From Gymnopilus junonius (taxonomy: Eukaryota; Basidiomycota; Agaricomycetes; Agaricales; Galerinaceae), in NCBI GenBank assembly GCA_015501075.1, contig JADNYJ010000083.1, forward strand, positions 62,001 to 126,000: 64,000 nt of DNA. Reading direction: 5' to 3'. This document shows, piece by piece, positions 26,018 to 37,346 of this stretch. Every line of letters starts with the position of its first letter. Position 1 is the first letter of the stretch. A model generated the notes under the pieces. It saw only the letters and a list, made by a program, of their open reading frames with translations. It had not been told where the DNA came from and made no database searches. Position numbers and translations under genes: made by a program.

Positions 26018-27242
26018 TTACGATGCAGAAGATTGAGGTCGAGATCCAGTCCCAGTCGTTGAGATCCACGTGGCAACTGCTCGGTGGCGCTCCTCACGCT
26101 CCTCTAAACTGTTCTCCACAACTCTCCCAAGATCCAAACACTTTGATGGCCATTCCGCCTCGCTGTCCGTGCCATCGTCATCAGAGTCCCCCTCCATACG
26201 AAGAGGTAATTCGGAAAAGGTAATATTCTCGAGATTTTTGTAGTCGTCATGGGCGAATCTCTTGAGTACGCACTGAAGGTAGTGCCAATGAAAGAGGCCG
26301 GCAGGAGGAATATTATTGAGCTGGGGCTGGGGAGGGCTCGCAGGGAGCCCATGGATGGCGGGGTAGGCCGTTGGTCTCTGAAGTCTTCCGAGTAACGTGT
26401 CCTTCATATTAGCTGGTTCGATAGCGAACATGTGACACTCGTAATTGTTCTAAACGGGTGATCAATGGAAATTTAAGAGATGAGATGAGATGAGAAGAAC
26501 TCCTCACCGGGGAGACAAAACGAAGGCCCATCTCATAATTGTCAAACCATACATCGAGCGTCATTGACAAACACAGGCCAAAAATTTCGTTGTAGATTGA
26601 GAGATTTGGGGGAAGGGGGAGAGATGTGAAAGTGCGGAAGATGATTCGCCCAACATGATCCCCCATGCGCTTCGGGCAAATGTGACTGTTCGATAGTGGA
26701 GCATATATCGCCGTCACCCAGCACTGTCCATCGCGCTCTTTCACGCGATCGGCCATGGCGCTTGCATTCCCGGTCGGGGTGGTAACGGATTTCCCCCCGC
26801 GCTGACTGATTTTCGAGAGGCCGACCGTAATTCCGACTGGAAGATCGTAGCGGTAGATCGACGCGGTTAACGGGTCTGTGGTGGCAACAGGGCGCCACTG
26901 CTGCTGCGGCTCCTTCCATACCAGCAACGAACCACGGTGACCAGCAGGATCGCAAATATCATGGGCAAGATCCATCAACCATTTAGACGCCTCTTGGCGA
27001 GAATATCGAAGGACATCGTCAAGAGGTCCTCTGAGAAGGCAGATCGAGGGGGTAGATGGAGAATTGGGTCCAGGGGTCATGGCTGTGACGGCGAGGGTGT
27101 CGTTGGAAATTGTTGGTGGTGCTACGGGATAGAGACGGACGGAAGGGGAGTTGATGCGGAGCTCAAGTATTCCTGGCATCGGAATAACCGTCTGACTTGG
27201 ACGGTCCGGATGGGGAGACGCGAGGAAAGGAGGGCTTGACAT
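26018..27242 (-). CDS. HNH nuclease-like domain protein (HNH_2 type)
   Basis: Start MSSPPFLASPHPDRP at 27242; the frame is open further upstream but without a better start. The core is ERDGQCWVTAIYAPLSNSHI followed by CPKRMGDH, then IYNEIFGLCL, LDVWFDNYEMGLRFVSP and, after one intron (about 26510-26450, acceptor TTTAG), NNYECHMFAIEP. It ends with a GLFHWHYLQCVLKRFAHDDY block. This order (xRDGxCxxT...HI...N...FDxYxxG) is that of the lineage-expanded agaricomycete HNH_2 proteins. The usual metal-binding His before FD (DxHxxFD) is replaced by V-W, so cleavage activity is doubtful. It lies between the F-box gene and DUF6699 on the same strand. Confidence 0.65.
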
Positions 27243-27523
27243 GGCGAGGTGATGACTGAAACAGTGGAGAAAGTGAATCTGATGTCCAGTCACGAACTGT
27301 GAAGGGACAAAGTGTAACTGATCGACGTCACGGAACGGCCTAAATGTTTTATTTCCTTGACAGTGCTTTGCATTTGAACCTGCCAACCGAGCGCGTGGTT
27401 CGCTATGAATTGAAGCGAGTGGAACCAAAGCTAAATGAGACACAGCATAACAACAAAAACATGTTACAGAGAACTACATGTACAATACACAAGAGGAAGC
27501 ACAAAAAATTTCGTCAACGTCCA

Positions 27524-29249
27524 TCAAGGCTGCTCCCTTCCCAACTTCAACTCCCAAACGCCCTTCTGACCCCTCACCAACCCCTCAAACACACACTTCT
27601 CACCCAAAAAGTCGACCTGCAAAACTCCTCTCTGGACCAACTCCGGTGCGCCCTTCACCCTCTCCTGGAACGTCTTGGTGAGCGCCGCCCTCTCCTGTTC
27701 GCCCAGTTCCTCGTTCCAAAAGTGTCTTGGGTGGATGCTGGTATGGAGCTGGGCGTGCATCTGTGATAGGATGTCGAAGACAGTCACGCCGTTTGGGTGG
27801 GACTGGGTGATGTCGATGTACCAGGGGAAACGGGGATGAGAGAGACGCATGAACGCGCAGGTGGGCTGGACGGCGAGCTGGGCAAAGTCGATGTGGTTGG
27901 CGAGACGGTGGCCGGGGAGGTTGAGGAATTCGACGTCCCGAGGATCGAAGGTGGTGATACGCAGGTCGTAGTAGATGGGCGGGTTGGAGGGGTCATAAGT
28001 GAGTAACGGGTGTAGATGCCGGCGGACGGGGTCGTTCCATTCTGTATAAACATGTGAGCAGTGGGGATATATGCATGAGCTACGCGTACCTTTGACAGAG
28101 GACCGGTTCTTATACACGATATTGGGTATATACGCGCCGAGCCCGCCCTTGACGGAATAATCCGGCCTCCAGTCTCTTGGTCTCCTTGCCAGATTGTGTT
28201 CGTCGAATGTGTCGTGCTGGGCGTACTGCGGCGTGGATCCCCATTCACCCGGAGACCATCCTCCGAATCCTCCGCCGTTAGCGTTGGCGTCGACATTGCC
28301 CCATGATGCGGAACGCTGGAGGGATTTGCCACGCCTATGGGCCGCTGCGTTCGAATGGGACCTCTTGATCGTGTTGGATCGACCTAGCCTGTGGTACGCT
28401 CCGATGTCTTCTCCATCTGATTCGTGCTCGCGTCCGTGTCCGTGTCTGTGATCGCTCCTTCTTTGTCTCCCCCTCTCCTGTCCCCACGTTTCATTTTGCC
28501 ACGCACCACCACCTCCTCCCCATGTAGCACCACCACCACCTCCCCACGTACCCCCCCATCCACCATCTCCGCCTCCGCCTCCACCAAGAGCAGCACCGGC
28601 ACTAGCAGCACCAGCACCAGCACCCGCGCCGAACCATCCTCCCGTAATCGGCTGGCCTGATGAACTTTCATAGGGAGACCCAGGAGGCTGCACGGGCGCA
28701 GACGCAGGTTGGTTGTACGGAGACGGGTACGCGCCCCAAGGTGTGTACGGACTCGTAGGCTGCGCAGCCGCACCCCACCCTCCAGCCGGAGTCTGGGGTC
28801 CCCAGGATGTAGCGGGCGTCTGGCCCCATCCAGCCTGCCAAGGCGAGTGAGGCGAGGTGGGATTATACCCGTACGTCCAGCTGTGGGCGCTATTGAGCGG
28901 TGGTGCGGTGGGTGAGTTCGCCCAGCCCGCAGGGGGACCTCCGCCTCCGCCTCCTGCGGTCGAGGACGATGCCCAGGCGTTATTGGAGGGCAGTTGCGCG
29001 TTGTGGGGGTAGGGAGTGCCGTTCCCGTTGACGCGGTGTTGGTAATCACTGAAATGAGATTAGATATGAACGTAAGTAGAAGGTATCGAGTGGTGCTTAC
29101 TTTTGAAAACCCCATCCTGGACCCCACCCCGGGCCTGGCTGACCGCCATTCGTTACGCCCTGGGGTGGTGGGATGAAAGGAGGGTTCCCATAGGCTGAAT
29201 CATCGCGATCGACAAGTGGCGGTGGGCGAAGCGAATCTGGCGTAAACAT
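27524..29249 (-). CDS. DUF6699 domain protein with GW/WG-rich disordered N-terminus
   Basis: Three exons: 29249 to about 29101, about 29046 to 28090, and about 28040 to 27524, with GTAAGC and GTACGC donors. Residues 1 to about 330 are Gly/Pro/Trp-rich and disordered, with about a dozen GW or WG pairs (PGWGPGWGF, QAGWGQTP, DGGWGGTWGG, GGWSPGEWGS). The folded C-terminal half starts at AYIPNIVYKNRSSVK, continues with EWNDPVRRHLHPLL and YYDLRITTFDPRD, and ends VFEGLVRGQKGVWELKL, which is the pattern of basidiomycete DUF6699. Its function is unknown. The gene is divergent from the DYW-PPR gene with about 400 bp between start codons. Confidence 0.7.
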
Positions 29250-29649
29250 CGATATCGAGGTGGCGCTGGAAGGGTGGATTGTCGAGGGAAGTAAGGACGA
29301 TAAAAAGGAAGGGCGGAAGGTATCCAGGAGCACAGCTCCCGCCCGTACAGGAGTCTGAAAAGAAAGACACTGACAGCGGCAGTGTGTGTTGATCACTCAT
29401 TCCCCGTCACTATTTACATTTGTTATTTATGGGGTTACAGATACTTTCTTATAACACGCAAATTCAGATACAAGTCGAGCTCCCTATGAATACATTAACA
29501 GATACAATGATAATGGCACCGCATCCGACATACAAAGATGTAAAGAACACAAAGCCACCAGATGCTCGACAGCGCCGCAGCCATCCTCGAATTGCTTACG
29601 TGAGCGTCCCCCGCCAAACTGGCGTGCCCCATGAGAACTAAGCGAAGCG
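29250..29649. promoter_or_regulatory. Shared divergent promoter region (DUF6699 / DYW-PPR)
   Basis: The 400-bp gap between the two divergent ATGs must carry both promoters. An AT-richer core lies near 29400-29460. No TATA box in the usual position stands out. Confidence 0.35.
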
Positions 29650-31359
29650 ATGCTCGGGCGCGTCGCACGCAGCGTCCTGTGTCCACCGTTGCTGCGGCGG
29701 GCATCAGTCTATGCACGAGCCTTTGTGCACTTGGCTGGACGTCCACTGCGGAAGGGATTGCTCAAGTACGTGGACCTCGCAGAAGAACGGGATGGATATG
29801 TCGGTGGCGGTTTCTTGACCGGCCTTGTACGCAAGGCCAACAATTCAAGGGAGGTACGCGAACTCGTCGATGAAGGCGCCTGCAGGTTCAACGACACCGT
29901 TCCCTGGCAACTCCTTGCCGCCGCCGCTCAAGTCAGTGCTGGTCCCTCTGTCAATGATCCACAACTCGCCGGTACCCTCCTCGCCCGCATTCCCCCCGAG
30001 AACATTCCCCATATCCATGAAGGAGTCTTTCGTGCCGTCCTCGGGAACGCATCCAAGCACAAAAATAGCCCAGTCGCCATCAACGCCTTCCGTCTCCTCG
30101 TCGCCAGAGGCATACCGCTCATTCCTACCGACTACGCCCGCGTCATCCACAGCGGCATCGACTCACTTGACGAGGAAACCCGCCTCATGAACCAACTTTT
30201 CGAGCAGCCCTGTCCGCACGATCTAGATCCCCGCGTCATCGGTGTATTGCTCAAGACGTGCAACGCACGCCACGAATTCGACCTGGCAAGAAAAGCATGG
30301 CAGTGGGCTGCGCCGCGCCGCCACGCAAAGGTCGATGATCATGAGCTACGTTACGTGACTGCCCAGTACCTCCTTCTCTGTGGCCGAACTGGCGACATGG
30401 CGGTGGCACGACAGGTCTGGGAGAACGCCAAGAACGCCGGTATCGCCCACCTTCCCATCGTTACCGGCAGCATGCTGTCCATACTCGCCGCCCACGGCGC
30501 CGACGACGAGGTCCTCACGCTCATCAAGAACATCCCTCCCTCTTCCTTAAACTCCCACATGTTGACCGCCGCTCTCACCGCCTATTCTCACTCGGGCAAT
30601 GTCGACGCCGCCCGCGCGTTGATGGATCAAATCGAGGCCGACAATCGTCAGCCTGCCGTCGCAGATATCCGATCATACACCGCACTCGTAGATGCGTACG
30701 CACGAAGTGGTGATTTTGCATCTGCCCTGGCCATCATCGAACGTGCCAAGAGCCAAAGCAACATTGGAGAAGACAGTGTGATGTGGATGACGGTACTTGG
30801 TCCTTGTCGGCGTTTCAAGAATTTACCTGTCGCGCAGATGGCATTCGACGTGGTGAAGAGGCTTGGTTCGCCCGAGCAGCTCGCGTCAGCCTACGTCCTG
30901 ATGTCGGATGTGCACAAGGCCTGTGGTGATGTGTCTGCCGCGTCCCGCATGCAACAAGAGCGTCTGGAGAAAGGGCTTGCGAAGGAGCGGGGTGCTGTGA
31001 CACTGTCGATGGGCGATGGCAAGACACATGTCTTTCATGTCAGGGAGATCCCGCCGGAGTTGTCCCATGCCTCGAGCGCCATCCACCGGAAGCTTGAGGA
31101 ATGGAGCCTTTGGCTGGCGGCATGTCGTGTCAGTGATGAGTCTATCCAATGCCAACATAGCGAGAAACTTGCGTTGGCATACGCAATCACGCAAGGCATG
31201 AGCCATGTAGTACTACGGAAGAACCTGCGGATATGTGGGGCTTGTCATGAGGTGTCCAAACAAATTACAGTCCTGGAATCCATCTCGATCTACCATTGGG
31301 ATAGGTCGAGAGTACATATTATAGAGGATGGGAAGTGCTCTTGTAATGGTCGATACTGA
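29650..31359 (+). CDS. PPR protein with C-terminal DYW-type cytidine deaminase domain
   Basis: Single exon, 569 residues. The first 37 residues are Arg-rich with almost no acidic residues (MLGRVARSVLCPPLLRRASV), a good mitochondrial presequence. Several pentatricopeptide repeats follow, for example DIRSYTALVDAYARSGDFAS, SHMLTAALTAYSHSGNVDAA and LRYVTAQYLLLCGRTGD. An E-motif-like stretch comes next (ASAYVLMSDVHKACGDVSAA). The last 130 residues match the DYW deaminase: PG-box-like VTLSMGDGKTHVFHV, then HSEKLA (zinc His503, catalytic Glu505), KNLRICGACH (Cys529, Cys532, His533), and DRSRVHIIEDGKCSC (His556, Cys563, Cys565). All known zinc ligands of plant DYW domains are present. It ends in NGRY instead of DYW. 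In plants such proteins convert specific C to U in organelle RNA; by inference this one edits a mitochondrial transcript. The lack of introns is unlike its neighbours. Confidence 0.9.
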   Translation: MLGRVARSVLCPPLLRRASVYARAFVHLAGRPLRKGLLKYVDLAEERDGYVGGGFLTGLVRKANNSREVRELVDEGACRFNDTVPWQLLAAAAQVSAGPSVNDPQLAGTLLARIPPENIPHIHEGVFRAVLGNASKHKNSPVAINAFRLLVARGIPLIPTDYARVIHSGIDSLDEETRLMNQLFEQPCPHDLDPRVIGVLLKTCNARHEFDLARKAWQWAAPRRHAKVDDHELRYVTAQYLLLCGRTGDMAVARQVWENAKNAGIAHLPIVTGSMLSILAAHGADDEVLTLIKNIPPSSLNSHMLTAALTAYSHSGNVDAARALMDQIEADNRQPAVADIRSYTALVDAYARSGDFASALAIIERAKSQSNIGEDSVMWMTVLGPCRRFKNLPVAQMAFDVVKRLGSPEQLASAYVLMSDVHKACGDVSAASRMQQERLEKGLAKERGAVTLSMGDGKTHVFHVREIPPELSHASSAIHRKLEEWSLWLAACRVSDESIQCQHSEKLALAYAITQGMSHVVLRKNLRICGACHEVSKQITVLESISIYHWDRSRVHIIEDGKCSCNGRY

Positions 31360-32127
31360 ATGTGTGTATGTGTTATAGACTGGGCAGTTGCTCTGGCAGA
31401 CTTTAACCTATTAACTTTGTTTACTTAGCTCTACCCCTCTACCCTTCCTTTTATAGCTATATTCTTCTTTCCTCCCTTTCTTCCCTCCTTTCTTTTCTCC
31501 TACTCACTTTCCTACATGAGCTGCCAGAGAGTACACAGGTCTAGTTCCACGCTTATCTGAAGATGCGAGGTGTTGATCGCAGATTTTGACGCTTTGACTG
31601 GAGTGCCAAATGGGTGATGGGGCGTGACATAGCATCACAGGAAGGTCTGCGCTTTATTATATAATTTAAGATAATGTTTTTCGTCACATGCTTTGAAATC
31701 CTGGCAGAGAATCCTCGCGAACCGCAGTCAGGATACTGGTACCTTGGCCACCCTCCAGACAGCGATTGCTCTGACTCTCCATTGCTTTGCATAACCTCTT
31801 TCCTCATTGACAGATTATGATTTAACCTCAAAATTGGAAAATAGAAGGCTAAGACTCAGATGTAACTGACAATAAGGGGGTCAATTGAGATGAAAAATCT
31901 CATCTTGTGCAAGACGAAGGTGTACCACTGCTGCTTGTGCTCTATCCCACCATCCAAGCTCTAGGACACAGATACAGCAGCCTATCAAGCTGTGTCCAAA
32001 TTAGGATTTAATCTTTCTGACTGTTGAAACTGTCAACACGTTCACTTACAACTGTCAAAGGGTCCTTTCTTGCCTCTCGCGTTGTCCAATCGCATTGTCC
32101 AGTAATCATTCTATTCACGTTTCAGGG
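31360..32127. other. Spacer between last arm gene and subtelomeric array
   Basis: No gene seen. Pyrimidine-rich 3' flank of the DYW-PPR gene, then unremarkable sequence up to the first telomere-like hexamer at 32128. Confidence 0.4.
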
Positions 32128-32488
32128 TTAGGGTGGTGGTGGTGTACTGCAACTGAAGGCCGGGGGGCGCTACGGACAATGCGGGGAATTGGGGAAACTC
32201 CCATCCACATTTCGCCATTTTTATGGCTCTTCAGGTCCTTTGTAGCTATTTGCAAAAAAGGTTATTTCCGTCTCGGCTTGCTTAGCAAGCATGGACGGCA
32301 TATTACAAAGCGAACGGAGATAATTACCAAGCCCGAATCGGGCTTACTGATCAACCCCGAAAGGCTGAATCAGCAAAGTTACCTTAAGTGGTAATTCTGT
32401 TCGGAAAACCAAATATTGCCAAATATTTGACAATATCGGTAACTATTTATATTCCGAAAAGGCTAAATAAGGTAAGCAACCAGGCCCG

Positions 32489-32512
32489 GGTCTAGGCCGA
32501 AAGGCCTAGACC
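32489..32512 (-). other. 3'-UTR hairpin of element copy 1 (GAAA loop, plus strand)
   Basis: GGTCTAGGCC, then GAAA, then GGCCTAGACC: a perfect 10-bp stem with a tetraloop. It sits at the same relative place as the 14-bp stem at 37347-37380 in copy 2, although the stem sequences differ. Confidence 0.6.
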
Positions 32513-33812
32513 TATGGCCACGTGATTTCTATTATTAATAATATCATGTGGCCACGCACCTGACCATGCCACGTGACTTCGGATAATACCGAAGTGTGGT
32601 TATGTTTGGTTAGGGCTTTGGTTAGGCTATACGGATAAATATTTAGCTACTCCGTTGGATTTCAACTAAGGAACTTTAGTCGAATGTACGTACGTTAGGT
32701 TTTGGTTAGGGGAAACCGACACATCGCATGTCTTTAACACCTCCTGGATTCTCCAGGCAGTAATTCCAAGTACTGACCGTACATACCTGCTTGTATATGT
32801 AACGAATAAATTTAATTAAACGCCAAAAAATGGTTCTATGTCTGGATGCTTTCATCGCATCGACACCGTCGGAATGCCAATCGCCGTGCGAACCGCACAG
32901 CAATCTGTTTACACATTGTTGGTAAGAGGGGTCTGGTGGGTAATTGGTTTTTAATTGGCGTTTCGGCGTTAGCTTCAACTCCCAAACGTGCACCAGGGTT
33001 GGTCCTCAAACTCGCGTAGAGCGTGCAAGGGGGGTATATCCCTTCCAAAGAGTACTGGTCTATTAGGTCGACGTCCATTTGGACTACCAGATATGCCTGT
33101 GCTCGTTCGTCCTACAGTTAGGCTACTCTCTGGGCTGAAGCGCGTGGTCCTTGTCACTACGTCGACTGTCGGGGTTGCCCCCTCCCAAACGCAACAGCTT
33201 TCAACACATTACTATAACTCTACTACCAGCACATTATCTGAGATGGGATAGCTTCCCTAAGTCAGGTGTTGGTGATTTGTGTAACTTTCCAAACTTCTCG
33301 GATCTAGTAAGGTACATGGAGTGCTTACGCCGTCCACGCACGCCCAAAGGTCAAAAGCCGATGGTCCGACGTCCGTTCATCGCAGATTCTGTTCCAGGGT
33401 GGACTTGGGTTCGCCGAAGCTCCCAGCCCGGTGCTACTCCCAGGTTTCCGCCTGGCAGCAAAGACATCATACGCAGTTTAGACGCTCGGGAAAGCCTCGC
33501 CGAAGCTACTACAATCCGTACTAGAATACCACGCATGACCGCTTGCACAGTGTAATCGCCAGAAGCGCTCGCCAGGTTGGTACGCCATGGTCTGGAATTT
33601 AAACAGAACGACAGAGTGGAATTAAACGTGAGGTATTAGCTCACCGCTCCACTACCGGCGCTAAAGATCGTCAAAGCGAGATTGGTATTTCAGTAGGCCT
33701 ACCAAAAGGCTCCCAATTCTGCTCGCGACTCATTTCTAAAGCTGCTATACCGGCAAGGCGTCGCTTGCACGGTTGGAAAGGCATCCCTAAGATGCCGAAT
33801 TGAATCAGCAAA

Positions 33813-36800
33813 TTAGACATTGTCTAGGAAGAACTGCGGTCCTGCCTGCCACTCCAGGTCCATTTCATCATGGATAGGATCGATGCGACCAGTCCAGCCC
33901 TCGTCCTCTTCTGAGGGGGGATCTGACATTTCTACGTCGTCATCTTCAAGGGGTGGGGGGTTATTGACCGTGTTCGAAACATCTTCCTCGAACCGATGTA
34001 AGACTGTCTTTTTCCAAAGACTTGTAAGGTCGAATAGGTTGCGCTTCCGTTTGCGCGAAACTATCATTCGACGGTTTGTAATATTGATCTTTCTTATATC
34101 TGGTACTTCAACAGTGCCATCCGAAGTTTGCATCCGAGTTGTTAGGCTCGAATGGACCTCCGAAAGTCCCTGCCAGGACCCAGATACAAGCGGGTACTTT
34201 GCGTTAAGCTTTCCCCTAGCCAGGGATGCATCATTTGCATCCGCATATTGCTGCCAATATTGCAGGACAGTCTCACCAAGTTTAGTGGCGTTGAAATAAT
34301 TCCACGCGGTATTAAATTCTGACTTAAGCACGAGAACTTCATCGTGCTCTGGGCTGGAATCTGGTGTTTCCGTTAGCCTCTTTTCCCATCGTTCTGAGAT
34401 ATATTTCTTAAGCCATGAATATACCAGATCACTCGGGTAACCACGCGCACAGTATAGCCCTGCTAAAGAACTAAGTGCTTCTCGGTAGTTTGTAAACGTA
34501 CTACTGAGGGTGGCTAACCTACTCATCTCCCCTATAAAGGTACCTCGCTTAACATCGAGGGGGTGATGACTGATCCATGGAACCCTTTCTTGATGGTTGC
34601 GCGCCTTACGATACGGCTTGTATTGTAGTGATCCGTTATGGATATACAAAAACATGTCTAGGAATGGACTATGAGAGTCCGACGCGTTCCATTCTATTGT
34701 ACATTCGGCGATTTTACGCAACTAACAATATCAAGCGCCTCTTGTTCCGAAGAGGCGTAAACTATTGCTAGAGCATCGTCGATATACCGTCCGTAGAAAG
34801 CTACGTTCGGATGGTCTAATATTTTGCATTGGCGTTCATCTTCCCAAGCGTAAAGATTGGCAAGATCGGGGGAGTCTGCTACACCCATAGCTAGCCCCCG
34901 TTTTTGAAGCCAATACGTATTATCGTACTGTACAACTAAATCCTTATTTCCTAAATTCAGAGCGTCAAGAAACAGCTTTTGAAAATCAAGCTGATCTTGG
35001 CTGAGTTCGTTTGGTTCGCCCACGCGATTATAATAATCCCAAAGCCAGAATGTGCCAATACGCTTAAGGCAGGCGTCAATCGGGATATTTGGATAATATG
35101 CGACCACGTCCCCAGTCACTATAAATAGTTTACGTCCGGGTTGGAAATGGATTTTACTTAATTTTATCGCCAGGTCTTTAGTACCATGAATAATGGTTGG
35201 CGCCTTTCTTACGAGAGGTTTAAGATTTTTGGAGACAAACTTTGCCGCAGGATTGATAATAGCGCTGTGGCATGGTACAATAGGCCTCATTTTAACGGGT
35301 TCTTTGTGAATTTTGGGAATACCGTAAAACTGAGGAACGTTATGTTTACCAAACAGACGTTTTCCGCCAGCGCCCATTTTAAAGGGAGTTACCTGGGATC
35401 GTAAAAATCGTCCTAACTGCGTATGACCGAGATTTTCAGCCAAGAGTGCGAGTTCAAGCATATTCTCGCATTGTTTGTCTAAAAGACGTACAGCTACCAG
35501 AGGGTTAAGAGGTGTATAATTCTTTTCATCTGATAGCAAGTCTCGACATCGTTCAATGACCCACTCTCGCTTAGAGACCGCTATCCCTAAGTTCTTATCG
35601 GTGTTGGTAACTACTAAATCGTTATCAACTAAGTACTTCTCTAATCGGCGTCGGTGTGGCGCAAGCGAAGATTTAACTACGTCAACTTGCTCAGCAGGAA
35701 TATTCGCTATGGTGCGATGCACCAAGAGCTGTCCTTGCTTGAGCCCGAGTTCGAGATAATGCGGCAACAGTGGCGGCATTTTCTGAGATGGTTCTTTGTC
35801 CACCTCATAGTCTGGATCATATTCCGAATTGTCTTCGGCTTTAAACGAGAAAAAGAGTCGCCATCTAATTCTACGAGTAAAATCTTTCCAAGCTTCTAAA
35901 TTAACTTAGAATTTCTCGGGGAATGCATCATATAACGCATTCCGACACTTAAATCGTGTTCTAATTCACGCGAGATGTTCACTCCAGGGGAACAATGTAC
36001 ATAGTTTCTGAATTGGGACGCCTCTAATATATTTACAGGTGTATTCAACAGTACATAATTAACTGCGGAGGGAAAACTGATTGTAGCAACCAATCAGGGT
36101 AGGAAGAAGGATCATCGTACCTTAAGACCTTATGCAGGTCGCTGCCGTCCATGCCCAGTGGACGGCCGAGTCCGGAGCCGCTCGAGTTAGCGGAAAACAC
36201 ACCGGACCTCCCCACCTCCCCACTATGGGGTACCTGTCCGTCCAAGCGCCGTTTACTTGGAGGGCCGGCTGCGTGTCGATCCTTGCCCTTGCGAGGCTTC
36301 TTCGGCACGTCTGCCCGTCGTTTGCCTTCCTTGACGGCGGCGGTTCGGGCTTTCTCGCGTTTGCGCTCCGAAGCTCCGGCGGCCTTGAATGTCGCCTTGT
36401 GGCCTGTCGCCTGGCGTTTCTGTCGATTCGTCATTTTGGGCGTACGGGGAGCGGGTCGGTCGAGTGCGCGCATTGCTGCACGCAACTCGGCGGAGTTGCT
36501 TACCACCTTGTTCGCCGGTTGTTCGAACGCTGCGTGATGCGCCAAAACCGGTAGATGAGTAGTGGAAAGCTTTTTATAAAGGTGCGGACTCACCGTAGGC
36601 TGCACCTTTTTAAGTCGAGCCGCGACTGCTCGGTCCACCATAGACTGGATGGACGGGCCGGGTTTGGTACCATCGGCCATCTCGACATCGACCGTCTTAG
36701 CGATCTCCTTCTTGCGCTCGATACGGAGCGCTGCGTCACGTGTCGTCCTTCGACGATAGAGATGGCGCGGAAGGCGAAGCTACGACGTCCTCGCGTATTT

Positions 36801-36955
36801 GCAAGGACTGGTCCACCGCCAGTTGGCTGACTGCCCAACCGGTGACTTCGATTTCACCGGGTTCGCCCCCTTCACGGGCGCGAACAACCATATCTTTCCG
36901 GAGCAAGCACCGACTGACGCGAGCGTCCAGGGCGCCTTTGACCCGGTTGTACATG
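33813..36955 (-). CDS. Penelope-like reverse transcriptase polyprotein, copy 1 (frame interrupted)
   Basis: An N-terminal region of about 300 residues is basic (KRRADVPKKPRKGKDRH), probably nucleic-acid binding. The RT follows: TNTDKNLGIAVSKREWV (the DKG-like motif), FYGIPKIHKEPVKMRPIVP, VTGDVVAYYPNIPID (motif A Asp), LAMGVADSPDLANLYAWEDE (motif B) and YGRYIDDALAIVY (motif C, catalytic DD). Next come a thumb with WISHHPLDVKRGTFIGEMSR and an acidic C-terminus with no GIY-YIG endonuclease. The frame breaks near 36690, 36070, 35890 and 34725. At the last one copy 2 reads GTAAAAATCGCC and this copy GTAAAATCGCC. Two others also fall in T runs. Confidence 0.75.
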
Positions 36956-37217
36956 GCTTCGGGCTCCACAATCCCTCGACGATTCGAGCGGTTCAGGGTG
37001 GTGAGTTGGTTAGGGTGGTGGTATTCTGCAACTGAAGGCCGGGGGGCTGTTACGGACAAGTGGGAACTTGGGGGACAAATTCCATCCACTTTCGCCTTTT
37101 TAAAGGCTCTTCAGGTCCTACAGCGATCACGCTGAGTTAATATCTGGAGCGATTTACTTACGAAATCCGCCTAGGATTAATAATCCTACAAGGATTCGAT
37201 TACTCAGACCGAGGCGG

Positions 37218-37248
37218 GCTCAGTCAGCACCGAAGGGGCTGACTGAGC
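37218..37248 (-). other. 3'-UTR hairpin of element copy 2 (11-bp stem)
   Basis: GCTCAGTCAGC, a 9-base loop ACCGAAGGG, then GCTGACTGAGC. Copy 1 has a weaker palindromic counterpart at 32346-32373 (CTGAT ... ATCAG around CCCCGAAAGG). Confidence 0.5.
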
Positions 37249-37346
37249 GCACCGGGGTACGATGAGCAATCGACTTTACACCGGGTCGAAGAGTCACTCG
37301 ACTCCGTCCGGCGTTGGCCGAGAAATTTCAAGCGCCGCCTTGATCT

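Larger units (their letters stand above)
32128..37009 (-). mobile_element. Penelope-like retroelement, copy 1 (Coprina-type, endonuclease-deficient)
   Basis: The element reads on the minus strand, so its 3' end is on the left, directly behind AGGGTTAGGG (32124-32133). The left 50 bp (TTAGGGTGGTGGTG, then ACTGCAACTGAAGGCCGGGG) recur at 37010, where copy 2 begins. About 1.7 kb of 3' untranslated sequence with strong hairpins precedes the reverse transcriptase frame. No GIY-YIG motif follows the RT. These are the features of telomere-attached Coprina elements of fungi. The coding frame is open up to and across the right border, so the 5' end may be truncated. Confidence 0.75.

Noticed and set aside
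33813..36955. Group II intron or LINE reverse transcriptase
   Set aside because: Motif order (TDKNLG, FYGIPKIHK...RPIVP, long thumb with SHHPLDVKRG) fits Penelope-like RTs; no endonuclease, maturase or poly-A tail is visible.
36736..37135. Separate small genes in the GC-rich overlapping frames
   Set aside because: Plus-strand frames here are shadows of the minus-strand retroelement protein; high GC keeps several frames open.
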